NCBI GenBank assembly: GCA_013286765.1
Contig: JABDFB010000068.1
Coordinates: forward strand, 552 to 12,340
DNA length: 11,789 nucleotides
Direction of reading: 5' to 3'
DNA from: Deltaproteobacteria bacterium
Lineage (GTDB): Bacteria > Bdellovibrionota > UBA1018
Shown: piece after piece, positions 1 to 7,320 of the stretch
Position numbering within the stretch: the first letter of the stretch is position 1
Layout of the letters: each line of letters starts with the position of its first letter
The notes under the pieces: generated by a model
Database searches by the model: none
What the model saw: the letters and a program-made list of their open reading frames with translations, nothing else
What the model was told of the DNA's origin: nothing
Program-made: the position numbers and the translations under genes

Positions 1-2
1 TC

Positions 3-224
3 ACTGCGAATTGGCAACTCTTATCTGACCCGAGCGTCGGCAGACTAGCCCAGCGCCTGAACGCCACTCCGCAACAAGTACTGTTTAAATTTGCGATGCA
101 AGTCGGAATGACACCCCTCACCGGTACGCAGGATGAAATGCATATGCGGGAGGATTTAAAAGTGTCTGACCTATCAGAACTTACAGCAGAAGAAGTTACT
201 CTAATCGAGGGAATTGGGTTGTAG
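3..224 (+). CDS. Aldo/keto reductase, C-terminal fragment
   Basis: This is the last 73 codons of a gene that begins left of the window; frame 3 stays open from the first base to TAG at 222-224. The peptide contains LAQRLNATPQQVLFKFAMQ followed by GMTPLTGT and HMREDL. This is the usual tail of the aldo/keto reductase barrel: a helix for cofactor binding, then the 'P(I/L)(P/T)G(T/S)' strand and the final helix. Family members reduce aldehydes and ketones with NAD(P)H in the cytoplasm; the substrate cannot be told from this fragment. The catalytic Asp/Tyr/Lys/His tetrad lies outside the window. The stop codon directly abuts the stop of the convergent gene on the other strand, with no room for a separate terminator. 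Confidence 0.8.
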   Translation, partial: TANWQLLSDPSVGRLAQRLNATPQQVLFKFAMQVGMTPLTGTQDEMHMREDLKVSDLSELTAEEVTLIEGIGL

Positions 225-1418
225 TCACAGATACTTCAGCCACCACAAGTCGGTCCGAGCTTCCTTAACACGGGAAAACCACAAGCAAACTGGGTATAGC
301 GCAAATAGTACCGCGAGCCAGACAAGATATACGACCATTAGTGAGAATCCTGGGGGATGAGTTTCGGGCTTAAGCGGATCGATAAAAAATGCTCCCTTAC
401 CAAGATAAGGCATGGCCATAACGAGAGCGGTTCCATGTAATACGAAAAGATGGGCTATGTAGAAAAACAAAGGAACTTTGCCAAAAATGAGCAGTGGATT
501 GGTGCGTGCAAATATTTTCCGCTCCAGGAGCGCAAGCATAATGAGGGCCGGGCCCAAGGTCATCAGGAGAAATTCGAGGGATGGGGGATATTTCGAAGTT
601 TTTAGAAATGACAGGAAAGTGAAGATACTCGTTGGTTCATGAGTCCACGGAATTGGATCGCCGTAAAGATTAATAGCTCGGATCACAACGAAGGCAATAG
701 TCAGTGTCAGGCCGCTACGGTACATCCACTTCTGCCGTAAATTGCTGGCAAGAGTGAGCAACTCACCAAAGCAGAACCCCAAAGCCATGACTGCCACCCA
801 AGGAATGACGGGGTACAAACAGAGAATTTTATGATCACCGATAAAAAATGATTCTCTTTGGTGGAGAAATAACCAGAGCCAAGAAAGGCCTCCGAACTGG
901 GCTGCGTTTATTCCGTCGGCCAAATTGTGTAAAGCAATCATGGCAAAGGATCCGACGGTGAGAATTCGGAGGGGTAAATAAATAAGGCCAGCTAAAAAAA
1001 TCATACACCAGCCTAAGGCCCAGATGACCCCTAGAATAGTCATCCCATAGTTCAAGTTGAACAGCATCGCAAAACGAATTACCGTCAGTTCCAGGAAGAC
1101 GAGCCATACGCCACGAGATAAGAGAAAATGCACTAAGTCTCGTTTCGTATGGCCACGCGACAAGTACTGATTTGCCCCTATTCCAGCTGTAAACATAAAG
1201 ACTGGTGCGCAAAAGTGGGTAATCCAGCGAGTAAAGAAAAGGAACGGGAAGGTTTTTGTCAGATCTTCGGGGTTAAATCCCTGAGCCCCCGAGTGTATAA
1301 AGGCACGAGCGTGATCCAAGACCATGATTATCATGATTAAACCGCGAAGAGCATCTACAGACTGAATTCTAGCTCTTTGTGGGAGGGTCTGTGATTGCTG
1401 GGGGGGAGAAGAATCCAT
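225..1418 (-). CDS. DUF1624/heparan-alpha-glucosaminide N-acetyltransferase-like multipass membrane protein
   Basis: This is a 397-aa polytopic inner-membrane protein. After a short polar N-terminus it has the motif RIQSVDALRGLIMIIMVLDH (residues 17-36), the signature opening of the DUF1624/HGSNAT and YeiB-like membrane acyltransferase families, with a conserved His at 36. About ten hydrophobic segments follow, and FYIAHLFVLH near 319-328 is the typical second conserved His-containing helix. Proteins of this kind are thought to move acyl groups across the membrane onto sugars or other acceptors, but this one has no assignable substrate. I chose ATG at 1418 because the frame upstream offers only a TTG (1442) without a clear ribosome site; an AGAG lies just before the ATG. 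The gene diverges from the DHS-like gene and ends back to back with the aldo/keto reductase gene. Confidence 0.8.
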   Translation of the reverse strand: MDSSPPQQSQTLPQRARIQSVDALRGLIMIIMVLDHARAFIHSGAQGFNPEDLTKTFPFLFFTRWITHFCAPVFMFTAGIGANQYLSRGHTKRDLVHFLLSRGVWLVFLELTVIRFAMLFNLNYGMTILGVIWALGWCMIFLAGLIYLPLRILTVGSFAMIALHNLADGINAAQFGGLSWLWLFLHQRESFFIGDHKILCLYPVIPWVAVMALGFCFGELLTLASNLRQKWMYRSGLTLTIAFVVIRAINLYGDPIPWTHEPTSIFTFLSFLKTSKYPPSLEFLLMTLGPALIMLALLERKIFARTNPLLIFGKVPLFFYIAHLFVLHGTALVMAMPYLGKGAFFIDPLKPETHPPGFSLMVVYLVWLAVLFALYPVCLWFSRVKEARTDLWWLKYL

Positions 1419-1574
1419 AATCTCTATATTAAAAGTGTACAATACAAAATGCTGCCTGCCGAGAAAAATAAGAACACAACAAAGATGGATTTAATGTACC
1501 GGATCCAACGACATCCGTTGATTGTTCATAAAGTTTTGTTTCACTTACGCGTTGCTCCGTGGTAGGAGGAGCAA
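1419..1574. other. Divergent intergenic region
   Basis: This 156-bp spacer holds the 5' ends of two divergent genes. I see no convincing -35/-10 pair on either strand. A short imperfect inverted repeat (CAACG, five bases, CGTTG) lies near 1506-1520. The only clear element is the ribosome-binding site of the rightward gene at 1564-1571. Confidence 0.5.
1564..1571 (+). promoter_or_regulatory. Strong Shine-Dalgarno of the DHS-like gene
   Basis: AGGAGGAG lies three bases before ATG at 1575. The near-perfect match to the anti-Shine-Dalgarno sequence fixes this start codon and suggests efficient translation. Confidence 0.75.
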
Positions 1575-2603
1575 ATGAATCAAGTACAGACGCAAATGCC
1601 GATTTTGGAGTTCCTACTAAAAAACTATAAGAATTTTAATGCCCGGGCGACCCGAGATGCGACTCTTTCGTACTGGCGCCATATTGAATCTGGTGGAAAG
1701 ATGTTTTGGGCAATGGCAGGAGCAATGTCGTCAGCTCAATTGGGTGTGACCCTAGCCCCTGCAATTCGCGCCGGATTAATTCACGGCTTTTCCGTAACGG
1801 GAGCAAATATTGAGGAATCTTTATTCCGCCTGGTGGCTCACCACAGTTACAAGGATTTTCCGGAATACCGTTATCTGACCAAAGATGATGACACAAAAAT
1901 CCTCGAACAGCGAATGCGCCGGGTGACGGATACGAGTATTCCCGAGGATGAGGCATTTCGAGCGGTTGAAAAGTACATTGTTCCAATGTGGGTGAATGCC
2001 ACACAGAATCGTGCACGGCGCTTTTGGCATGAGTACTTCTATGAGCTTATTCAAAAGATCGAACCTAGCCTTTACGAAGGTAATCCAGAAGAATGCTGGC
2101 TCCTAGCGGCTGCACGGGCCAACTTACCGATCGTCGTGGCCGGTCACGAGGATTCGACTTTCGGAAATATCTTCGCTTCGCACGTCAAGACAGGTGAATG
2201 CAGTGCTTTGACCGTAAAATCAGGAATCGAATATATGGTGGAATTCTACGATCAGTACCGGGAGCTTTCCTCCGGAGCTGGAGTGGGCTTCTTTCAAATC
2301 GGAGGCGGAATTGCCGGAGATTTTCCGATTTGTGTCGTTCCGTCTATTAAATATGATTTAGACAAGCCAGTTAAACCTTGGGCTTACTTTTGTCAGATTT
2401 CGGATTCTACTACATCCTACGGATCGTACTCGGGTGCGACCCCAAACGAAAAGATTACATGGGATAAGCTCACCCGCGATACGCCTATGTTTGTGATTGA
2501 GTCGGACGCCACGATTGTGGCCCCGTTGATTCTGAACGCGTTGCTCGAGATGAGGAAGAATCCGGGCGCTGCTAATGATCTTATTGCGAAATACCATTGT
2601 TAG
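1575..2603 (+). CDS. Deoxyhypusine synthase-family protein (bacterial, function uncertain)
   Basis: This 342-aa protein has deoxyhypusine synthase (DHS) architecture: GANIEESL (77-83 region) matching the N-terminal 'GGVEEDL' segment, NLPIVVAGHEDSTFGN (183-198) matching the 'VPVFCPALTDGSLGDM' strand, a GGG dinucleotide-binding turn (243-245), and PNEKITWDK (290-298) matching 'PDEAVSWGK', which carries the catalytic lysine (here K298). DHS enzymes use NAD and spermidine to pass an aminobutyl group to a lysine. In eukaryotes the target is eIF5A, which bacteria lack, so bacterial homologues are believed to act in polyamine metabolism, for example making homospermidine. W296, E292 and K298 are kept. 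From a from-memory alignment to human DHS, the position of Asp243 is N198, that of Asp316 is Y285, and the His after GGG is absent (IAGDF follows). This argues for a changed substrate or acceptor. The gene stands alone, with its own strong ribosome site and a downstream hairpin terminator. Confidence 0.85.
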   Translation: MNQVQTQMPILEFLLKNYKNFNARATRDATLSYWRHIESGGKMFWAMAGAMSSAQLGVTLAPAIRAGLIHGFSVTGANIEESLFRLVAHHSYKDFPEYRYLTKDDDTKILEQRMRRVTDTSIPEDEAFRAVEKYIVPMWVNATQNRARRFWHEYFYELIQKIEPSLYEGNPEECWLLAAARANLPIVVAGHEDSTFGNIFASHVKTGECSALTVKSGIEYMVEFYDQYRELSSGAGVGFFQIGGGIAGDFPICVVPSIKYDLDKPVKPWAYFCQISDSTTSYGSYSGATPNEKITWDKLTRDTPMFVIESDATIVAPLILNALLEMRKNPGAANDLIAKYHC

Positions 2604-2627
2604 AGAGTTAGTACCAAGTTAGTTTGG

Positions 2628-2668
2628 AAATAGGGCCTGCGAATCGAGAGAATCGCAGGCCCTATTTT
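2628..2668. terminator. Bidirectional intrinsic terminator
   Basis: A perfect 15-bp inverted repeat (2628-2642 with 2653-2667, core TAGGGCCTGCGA) has a 10-base loop. On the + strand it ends in TTTT followed by more T-rich sequence. On the - strand the flanking AAA provides TTT. It sits 24 bases after the DHS-like stop and 5 bases beyond the stop of the convergent lipoprotein gene, so it can end transcription from both sides. Confidence 0.85.
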
Positions 2669-2672
2669 ATTC

Positions 2673-4730
2673 TTACTTATTTGGATTAAAGTGGTGGATT
2701 TTTCCATCATTTCCGATGGCAATAATAACCTTCTCGCCCGCAGCAATGCTAGCTGCAGTGACACCACTAGGAAGCGGCATTTCTACAAAGTTTGGGCGTG
2801 GAAGTTTATTTTCCCAATAGAAGACGCGTCCATCCGTAGTTAGCGCAACAGTATATTTTTCCAGTAAAATGACTGAGTCAACATTACCAAGATGAATTTC
2901 TCGGTCAGCCATTCGGAATTTCTCCTTCTTAGCTGTCCCGATATTAAGATTATCAAAGATATAAAGTTTCCCAGCAGTCGTAATTACCGCACTACGGCCA
3001 AACGCGGTAGCGACGGATTTAAATCTTAGATCCGTTTCTACTGTGTCAATTCGAGGTGCTTTATACATCGGCGAAAGGGATTTTTGCCAAGCGAATAGGT
3101 TGCCTTCTGAAGCTGCCAAGAAGTAGTTCTTATCTGAGGCCGCAGAGACAATACTAACTGGAAGCGCGAATTGAAATGATGTTACAGGAGGGGTCTTCCC
3201 AGCAAAGTTGTGAGGCCAGGAAAATAGCCTTCCATCTTCTGTAATAGCCGAGTTGTATTGAGAGCCGAGATGTACTGATCGAAAATTCTTTGGCAAGTTT
3301 GTAGCTACAAGCTGTTTCGGTGTTGGATCTGTTTTCTTCCAAACGTAGATATTTCCGTCGGCAGCTATAGCATTGTCTCCTTCGATGATTGAGACAGAGG
3401 TTATTTTTTTCAGATTAATTGTCGAAGCTGAGTTTAAATCTAATTTAGATTCACCCTTTTCATCCCAAAGAACGTTCAACATTGTTAGCGTTCCGTCGGA
3501 TTCCGTTACGATCATATGAGAGTTGCCGTAGGCCAGCATGCTTTTGGTAGGAGCTGCGACGGGAGGTTTGGGTTCAATATTTCTACCCTGTTCTTGTTCT
3601 GAAGGCGGAGTAGTAGAATCCTGGGGATCTACCTTGGCAGCATCTGAGTTGTCAGCGACTGGGGCCTTAGGTTCAGTACTTTCGTCAGCGACAGGAGGTT
3701 TAGCGTCTGAGTTATCAGCGACTGGAGCCTTAGGTTCAGTACTTTCGTCAGCGACCGGAGGTTTAGCATCTGAGTTGTCAGCGACTGGAGCCTTAGGTTC
3801 AGTACTTTCGTCGGCGACAGGAGGTTTAGCGTCTGAGTTATCAGCGACTGGAGCCTTAGGTTCAGTACTTTCGTCAGCGACCGGAGGTTTAGCATCTGAG
3901 TTGTCAGCGACTGGAGCCTTAGGTTCAGTACTTTCGTCGGCGACAGGAGGTTTAGCATCTGAGTTGTCAGCGACTGGAGCCTTAGGTTCAGTACTTTCGT
4001 CAGCGACAGGAGGTTTAGCGTCTGAGTTATCAGCGACTGGGGCTTTAGGTTCAGTACTTTCGTCAGCGACAGGGGGTTTAGCGTCTGAGTTATCAGCGAC
4101 TGGAGCCTTAGGTTCAGTACTTTCGTCAGCGACAGGAGGTTTAGCGTCTGAGTTATCAGCGACTGGAGCCTTAGGTTCAGTACTTTCGCCAGCGACTGGG
4201 GGCTTAGCATCTGAGTTGTCAGCGACTGGGGCTTTAGGTTCAGTACTTTCGCCAGCGACTGGAGGTTTAGCATCTACTGGGGGAGTAACTGTGCCGCCCT
4301 GTCCATTATTGTCATGGGTTGATGGCTCAGCACTGGGAGGGGCTGGGGGTAATTGCGATGGGTCTGGAATATAACCGCTTTGATTGTCCGATTTCGTGGA
4401 ATCCGTATTAGTGGGGTTAGTTGTCACTTCGTTGGAAGATGGTGGGGTAGGAGTTGAGTTTGTTTCCGGATTGGTAACTGGATTTGTTGAAGAGTCCGAA
4501 GTTTTGCCGAATTCATTATTCTGAGTCTGAGGTTTCTCTTCGATCTTACTTTCAGGTTTGCCTTCAGATTTTTTTTCAGAATTGGTCTCAGGGTTACTAG
4601 AATTTTCTACGCTGGTTCCTGGGTTTGGGTACGTGGTGCTTTTCTTGTTTTCGGATTCGGAGTTACATGCCATTGCAGATAAGCTTAAAAACAGCACCAA
4701 AAAATTTTTCTTACAACTAACTAACTTCAT
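2673..4730 (-). CDS. Lipoprotein with 10 x 21-aa repeat stalk and C-terminal RCC1-like propeller
   Basis: This 685-aa exported lipoprotein starts with MKLVSCKKNFLVLFLSLSA and MAC, a Lys-rich n-region, hydrophobic core and lipobox-like AMA|C with C22 as the lipidated residue. Residues 23-152 are low-complexity Ser/Thr/Pro/Asn/Glu. Residues 153-362 are ten exact-length 21-residue repeats, each two half-units, DAKPPVADES and TEPKAPVADNS. Residues about 397-685 contain seven spaced copies of an RCC1/PRTase-like 'xxDGxlyxW' strand: ESDGTLTML, AADGNIYVW, TEDGRLFSW, ASEGNLFAW, TTAGKLYIF, TTDGRVFYW, GNDGKIHHF. Seven copies suggest a closed seven-bladed propeller. The layout implies a propeller held away from the membrane on a flexible Pro-rich, charged stalk; binding partners are unknown. 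An ATG 12 bases upstream (4742) has AAAGG touching it, too close to work, so the ATG at 4730, about 11 bases from the AGG, is preferred. A divergent LRR gene shares the upstream region. Confidence 0.85.
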   Translation of the reverse strand: MKLVSCKKNFLVLFLSLSAMACNSESENKKSTTYPNPGTSVENSSNPETNSEKKSEGKPESKIEEKPQTQNNEFGKTSDSSTNPVTNPETNSTPTPPSSNEVTTNPTNTDSTKSDNQSGYIPDPSQLPPAPPSAEPSTHDNNGQGGTVTPPVDAKPPVAGESTEPKAPVADNSDAKPPVAGESTEPKAPVADNSDAKPPVADESTEPKAPVADNSDAKPPVADESTEPKAPVADNSDAKPPVADESTEPKAPVADNSDAKPPVADESTEPKAPVADNSDAKPPVADESTEPKAPVADNSDAKPPVADESTEPKAPVADNSDAKPPVADESTEPKAPVADNSDAKPPVADESTEPKAPVADNSDAAKVDPQDSTTPPSEQEQGRNIEPKPPVAAPTKSMLAYGNSHMIVTESDGTLTMLNVLWDEKGESKLDLNSASTINLKKITSVSIIEGDNAIAADGNIYVWKKTDPTPKQLVATNLPKNFRSVHLGSQYNSAITEDGRLFSWPHNFAGKTPPVTSFQFALPVSIVSAASDKNYFLAASEGNLFAWQKSLSPMYKAPRIDTVETDLRFKSVATAFGRSAVITTAGKLYIFDNLNIGTAKKEKFRMADREIHLGNVDSVILLEKYTVALTTDGRVFYWENKLPRPNFVEMPLPSGVTAASIAAGEKVIIAIGNDGKIHHFNPNK
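3645..4274 (-). repeat. Ten tandem 63-bp repeats inside the lipoprotein gene
   Basis: 630 bp made of exactly ten 63-bp units (21 codons), without a single indel. Units differ at about eight mostly third-codon positions; the only protein change I see is GES versus DES in the two N-terminal-most copies. Numbering units from the left end, units 2 and 4 appear identical and units 3 and 5 differ at one base, so a 126-bp dimer was duplicated. Because 63 is divisible by three, several other frames also stay open across the array. Copy number can change without breaking the reading frame. Confidence 0.97.
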
Positions 4731-4764
4731 AATTAAATTCATCCTTTAAAAAAATTGTGACGAA

Positions 4765-4793
4765 CAAATATCGTTAAATAGTGTAAAAGTCAA
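4765..4793 (-). promoter_or_regulatory. Putative sigma70-type promoter of the repeat lipoprotein gene
   Basis: Read on the - strand: TTGACT (4793-4788), a 17-base spacer, then TATTTG (4770-4765). The -35 is a 5/6 match to the E. coli consensus; the -10 is only 3/6. Predicted transcription start is near 4758, about 28 bases before ATG 4730. The organism's own sigma preferences are unknown. Confidence 0.4.
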
Positions 4794-4936
4794 CTATTCT
4801 GTTTTTACTAATTGGATATAGTTTATGATTTGAGGTTAAAATCAAGATATGGAGTTGAGTTTTCGGACTCAGTACAATTTAATCAGTTTATTTTCAGGTG
4901 ATTTTTACCTGTGATTATATGAGGTTACTAGATCAT

Positions 4937-4965
4937 TTTACTCTCTTTTCTTATCAAAATATAAT
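4937..4965 (+). promoter_or_regulatory. Putative sigma70-type promoter of the LRR gene
   Basis: TTTACT (4937-4942), a 17-base spacer and a perfect TATAAT (4960-4965). The predicted transcription start is around 4972. That falls after the ATG at 4969, so it bears on which start codon of the LRR gene is used. Confidence 0.45.
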
Positions 4966-4968
4966 GTA

Positions 4969-6147
4969 ATGATGAACGGACGATGTACTGGCGAGATGCG
5001 AGCCAAGCTCAGTTTTGACATTTGCTATAGATTTTTTCTTTTAATTGGCCTGCTAATGGTTGGGGCCTCACTCCCTTGCAAGAACCTGCAGGCTTCCAGC
5101 AAAGAAAATAACGGAAATAGTAATTCAAATGCCTATCTTCCAATCGAATCCTTTTCGGGTGGACTCTTAAGTATCTTAGATGGGCAGCGACGCTTTTCCT
5201 GTAGCGCCGGTAGCTTTGCGGGCGCTGATTCTCAGACCTCCAAAAGAGGTAGAAAGAGTATTAATCCCGATCATGCAATCACGATTCAACTACCAGCCTG
5301 TATGAAAGACGCAGGGGAAGATGCGGTGATAGATTTTCTGAAGACTTTTCTCCCGGTAGGAAAATCTGGTTTTCAACATCCTAATGATATAGCGATATCG
5401 ATAGATGTTACAGGTTCGCAATTTGGAGATAAAGCTCTTGAGTTCGTCGCAAATTTCTTTCCGAATACTACTCATCTCAGTCTTGGAAATTGTAAGAATA
5501 TTACTGATCAAGGTTTACTCCAACTAGTAAAGCTTAGAAGCCTGAAGCGGTTGGTCCTTTTTGGGGGTTCTCAAGTAACGGGCTCCAGTTTCGCTAGTTT
5601 GCCAGATTCAGTAACGGAATTAATTCTGGCATATACCAGCGTTGTGGATCAAAATTTATTAAATTTGCGACATTTAAATCGTCTCCGAGTATTGGATCTT
5701 TCTAATAACAAAAAAATCAGTGGTGAATCCCTCGAACAGTTAGCGCTTGATCTTAGTAAGCTAGAATGGCTCGACCTGTCTTCAACTTCGTTAACCGATC
5801 CGGCAAAACTGTCCGGTTATCGTAAGCTTATTAAATTGGATCTCTCGGACAATGATTTAGTGGTTTCACATTTGGATCAGTTGTCTCCTACACTTCGAGA
5901 CGTCGGATTGTCGTATGTACCAATCGACGATCAAGTATTAGGTCAGTTGCTGGAGCACTTACCTCGATTAGAAGCCCTAGACATCTCAAGAAATCTAAAG
6001 ATTACGGGCGTGACGCTAAATCAAGCGCCTTTAACTCTTAAGAGGGTTAATCTAGCGGAGACGTCAGCTGCTTCGGAATTTATTGGACAACTAAGAGATT
6101 CTCGTCCTAGTCTCGACATTCGAGAACCTGAAAAAGAAATCGAATAA
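4969..6147 (+). CDS. Exported leucine-rich-repeat protein
   Basis: 392 aa from the first ATG. A basic segment (MRAKLSFDICYRFF, 10-23) is followed by a hydrophobic core (LLIGLLMVGASL) and a possible signal peptidase I site after LQA (42), so the protein is probably periplasmic or surface-exposed. Residues 43-160 are a Ser/Asn-rich linker and an unrecognised region with two cysteines. From about 168 to 385 there are nine LRR strands, among them HLSLGNCKNIT, RVLDLSNNKKIS, EWLDLSSTSLT, KLDLSDNDLV and EALDISRNLKIT, forming a curved solenoid normally used to bind proteins. No catalytic domain is visible. The start is uncertain: no Shine-Dalgarno precedes ATG 4969, 4972 or 4996, and a TATAAT at 4960-4965 places transcription start near 4972, so a leaderless start at 4972 or the ATG at 4996 (which gives a cleaner signal peptide) may be real. 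Confidence 0.8.
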   Translation: MMNGRCTGEMRAKLSFDICYRFFLLIGLLMVGASLPCKNLQASSKENNGNSNSNAYLPIESFSGGLLSILDGQRRFSCSAGSFAGADSQTSKRGRKSINPDHAITIQLPACMKDAGEDAVIDFLKTFLPVGKSGFQHPNDIAISIDVTGSQFGDKALEFVANFFPNTTHLSLGNCKNITDQGLLQLVKLRSLKRLVLFGGSQVTGSSFASLPDSVTELILAYTSVVDQNLLNLRHLNRLRVLDLSNNKKISGESLEQLALDLSKLEWLDLSSTSLTDPAKLSGYRKLIKLDLSDNDLVVSHLDQLSPTLRDVGLSYVPIDDQVLGQLLEHLPRLEALDISRNLKITGVTLNQAPLTLKRVNLAETSAASEFIGQLRDSRPSLDIREPEKEIE

Positions 6148-6262
6148 AAAATATTGCAAGAATTGCCGCGTAGCTACAGATTCCAACAAGTATTCGGAAG
6201 TCTCCTTGGACTCAATTCTGCAGTTTTTAGTGTATATCGATGTAAATCTTAATAGGGAAATA

Positions 6263-6269
6263 GGGAGGG
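6263..6269 (+). promoter_or_regulatory. Shine-Dalgarno fixing the phosphatase start
   Basis: GGGAGGG lies 8 bases before ATG 6278. It decides against the in-frame TTG at 6206, which lacks such a site and would put 24 residues in front of a normal signal peptide. Confidence 0.75.
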
Positions 6270-6277
6270 TTCAATCT

Positions 6278-7237
6278 ATGAAATTAGTCCACTCATTATG
6301 GGTCGGAGTCTGTGCTTTTTTGGTGGCGATCAACCCGGCATACTCGTCAGGCAAGAAGAGCAACCAGCCGAACGTGGTGTTGCTGACTCTAGACGGCGTT
6401 CGATGGCAGGAGGTGTTTAGTGAATCGAAAGACCACAATGAGGCACCTTTCAAACTGCTGAAGCTGCTTCTGTCAAAGGAAGGTATTCTGATTGGAAATA
6501 AATCGCTTGGCAGTGAGATGACCGTCAATAACCGGTTCAATCTAAGTCTTCCTGGCTATCAGAGCTTAATGGCCGGTACGGAAGTACCTTGTGCGACCAA
6601 TGATTGTGGAAGAATTTCGGTTGAGACTATGATGGAGCGGGTACGTCGAGAGCTGCGGTTATCGAAAGGTGAGGTTGCGACCTTTGCCACATGGAGTGGA
6701 ATTGCCAAGGCGGTCGAACACACACAAGGATCGACCCATCTAGTGGGCAGTTTGAATCATGACACAGAGACTTTTGCTCAAGCACTGGCCTATCTTGAAA
6801 AAGAACGTCCCAGATTCCTTTATATTTCGCTTGGAGACGCGGATGAGTTCGCACATGCTCTCAATAAAAAGAAATATATAGACACTCTTAAGATGTACGA
6901 CCGCTGGATCAATGAATTAGCGGGTCGATTAGATGCAATGGACGATTACGGAAATAATACGACTCTCATAGTTACTACGGACCACGGTAGGGGTTCAGGG
7001 TTCCAATGGTTTGATCATGGGTTACATATTCCTGATGCAAAGTATGTTTGGTTGTATGCTCGAAATTCTAAAACGAATCAAGTGTCGAATACCGATCGAA
7101 CCGTCTTAAAAAATCGGCCCTATAACCATTCAGATATTCGGCCGACGATCGAAAATCTCTTTGGACTTGCGCCAAATCGTTGTGCAGACTGTGGGCGGCC
7201 TATCGAAGAGCTGTTTTCGGCAAACGTAGGTAATTAG
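6278..7237 (+). CDS. Exported alkaline-phosphatase-superfamily hydrolase
   Basis: 319 aa. Residues 1-23 (MKLVHSLWVGVCAFLVAINP then AYS) form a signal peptide with likely cleavage before S24. The mature domain shows the metal-binding pattern of the alkaline phosphatase/nucleotide pyrophosphatase/sulfatase fold: NVVLLTLDG with D39; SLPGY with S90 as probable nucleophile; DADEFAH giving D189 and H193 in D-x3-H spacing; TTDHGRG giving D235 and H236; and WFDHGLH giving H247. All expected two-metal ligands therefore seem present. The Ser nucleophile in S-L-P replaces the Thr common in NPP enzymes and there is no CxPxR sulfatase motif, so a phosphoester hydrolase is more likely than a sulfatase. Cysteines at 105 and 110, and CADCG near the end, may form disulfides in the periplasm. 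It lies 130 bp downstream of the LRR gene on the same strand, but has its own ribosome site. Confidence 0.8.
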   Translation: MKLVHSLWVGVCAFLVAINPAYSSGKKSNQPNVVLLTLDGVRWQEVFSESKDHNEAPFKLLKLLLSKEGILIGNKSLGSEMTVNNRFNLSLPGYQSLMAGTEVPCATNDCGRISVETMMERVRRELRLSKGEVATFATWSGIAKAVEHTQGSTHLVGSLNHDTETFAQALAYLEKERPRFLYISLGDADEFAHALNKKKYIDTLKMYDRWINELAGRLDAMDDYGNNTTLIVTTDHGRGSGFQWFDHGLHIPDAKYVWLYARNSKTNQVSNTDRTVLKNRPYNHSDIRPTIENLFGLAPNRCADCGRPIEELFSANVGN

Positions 7238-7320
7238 TCGGTGTCCGGAAATAGGATTTTTGGCTTGAGACGCTTAGAGGTCAGGATTGGCCGAGAAGTG
7301 CGTCAGCCCTAAATGTGCTG

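Larger units (their letters stand above)
4743..4968. other. AT-rich divergent control region
   Basis: This 226-bp region is clearly richer in A+T than its surroundings and separates the divergent RCC1-like lipoprotein and LRR genes. Besides one candidate promoter for each strand it has two small inverted repeats: TGAGT, six bases, ACTCA near 4855-4872, and CAGGT, seven bases, ACCTG near 4895-4912. Either could bind a regulator, but both arms are only 5 bp and may be chance. Confidence 0.5.

Noticed and set aside
3645..4274. The possibility that the regular repeats are a CRISPR array.
   Set aside because: Units are contiguous with no unique spacers, lie in frame within a lipoprotein gene and encode a regular peptide.
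3538..4374. A 278-codon open frame on the + strand, antisense to the lipoprotein repeats, and a 214-codon second frame on the - strand (3629-4273).
   Set aside because: Both are consequences of the 63-bp repeat: a stop-free unit divisible by three stays open in several frames. The peptides are monotonous and there are no credible start signals.
6206..6277. A 24-codon N-terminal extension of the phosphatase from a TTG.
   Set aside because: No ribosome site before TTG 6206, while ATG 6278 has GGGAGGG at good spacing and starts a normal signal peptide.
6278..7237. Sulfatase assignment for the exported hydrolase.
   Set aside because: The CxPxR/SxPxR formylglycine motif is absent; S-L-P-G-Y occupies the nucleophile position.
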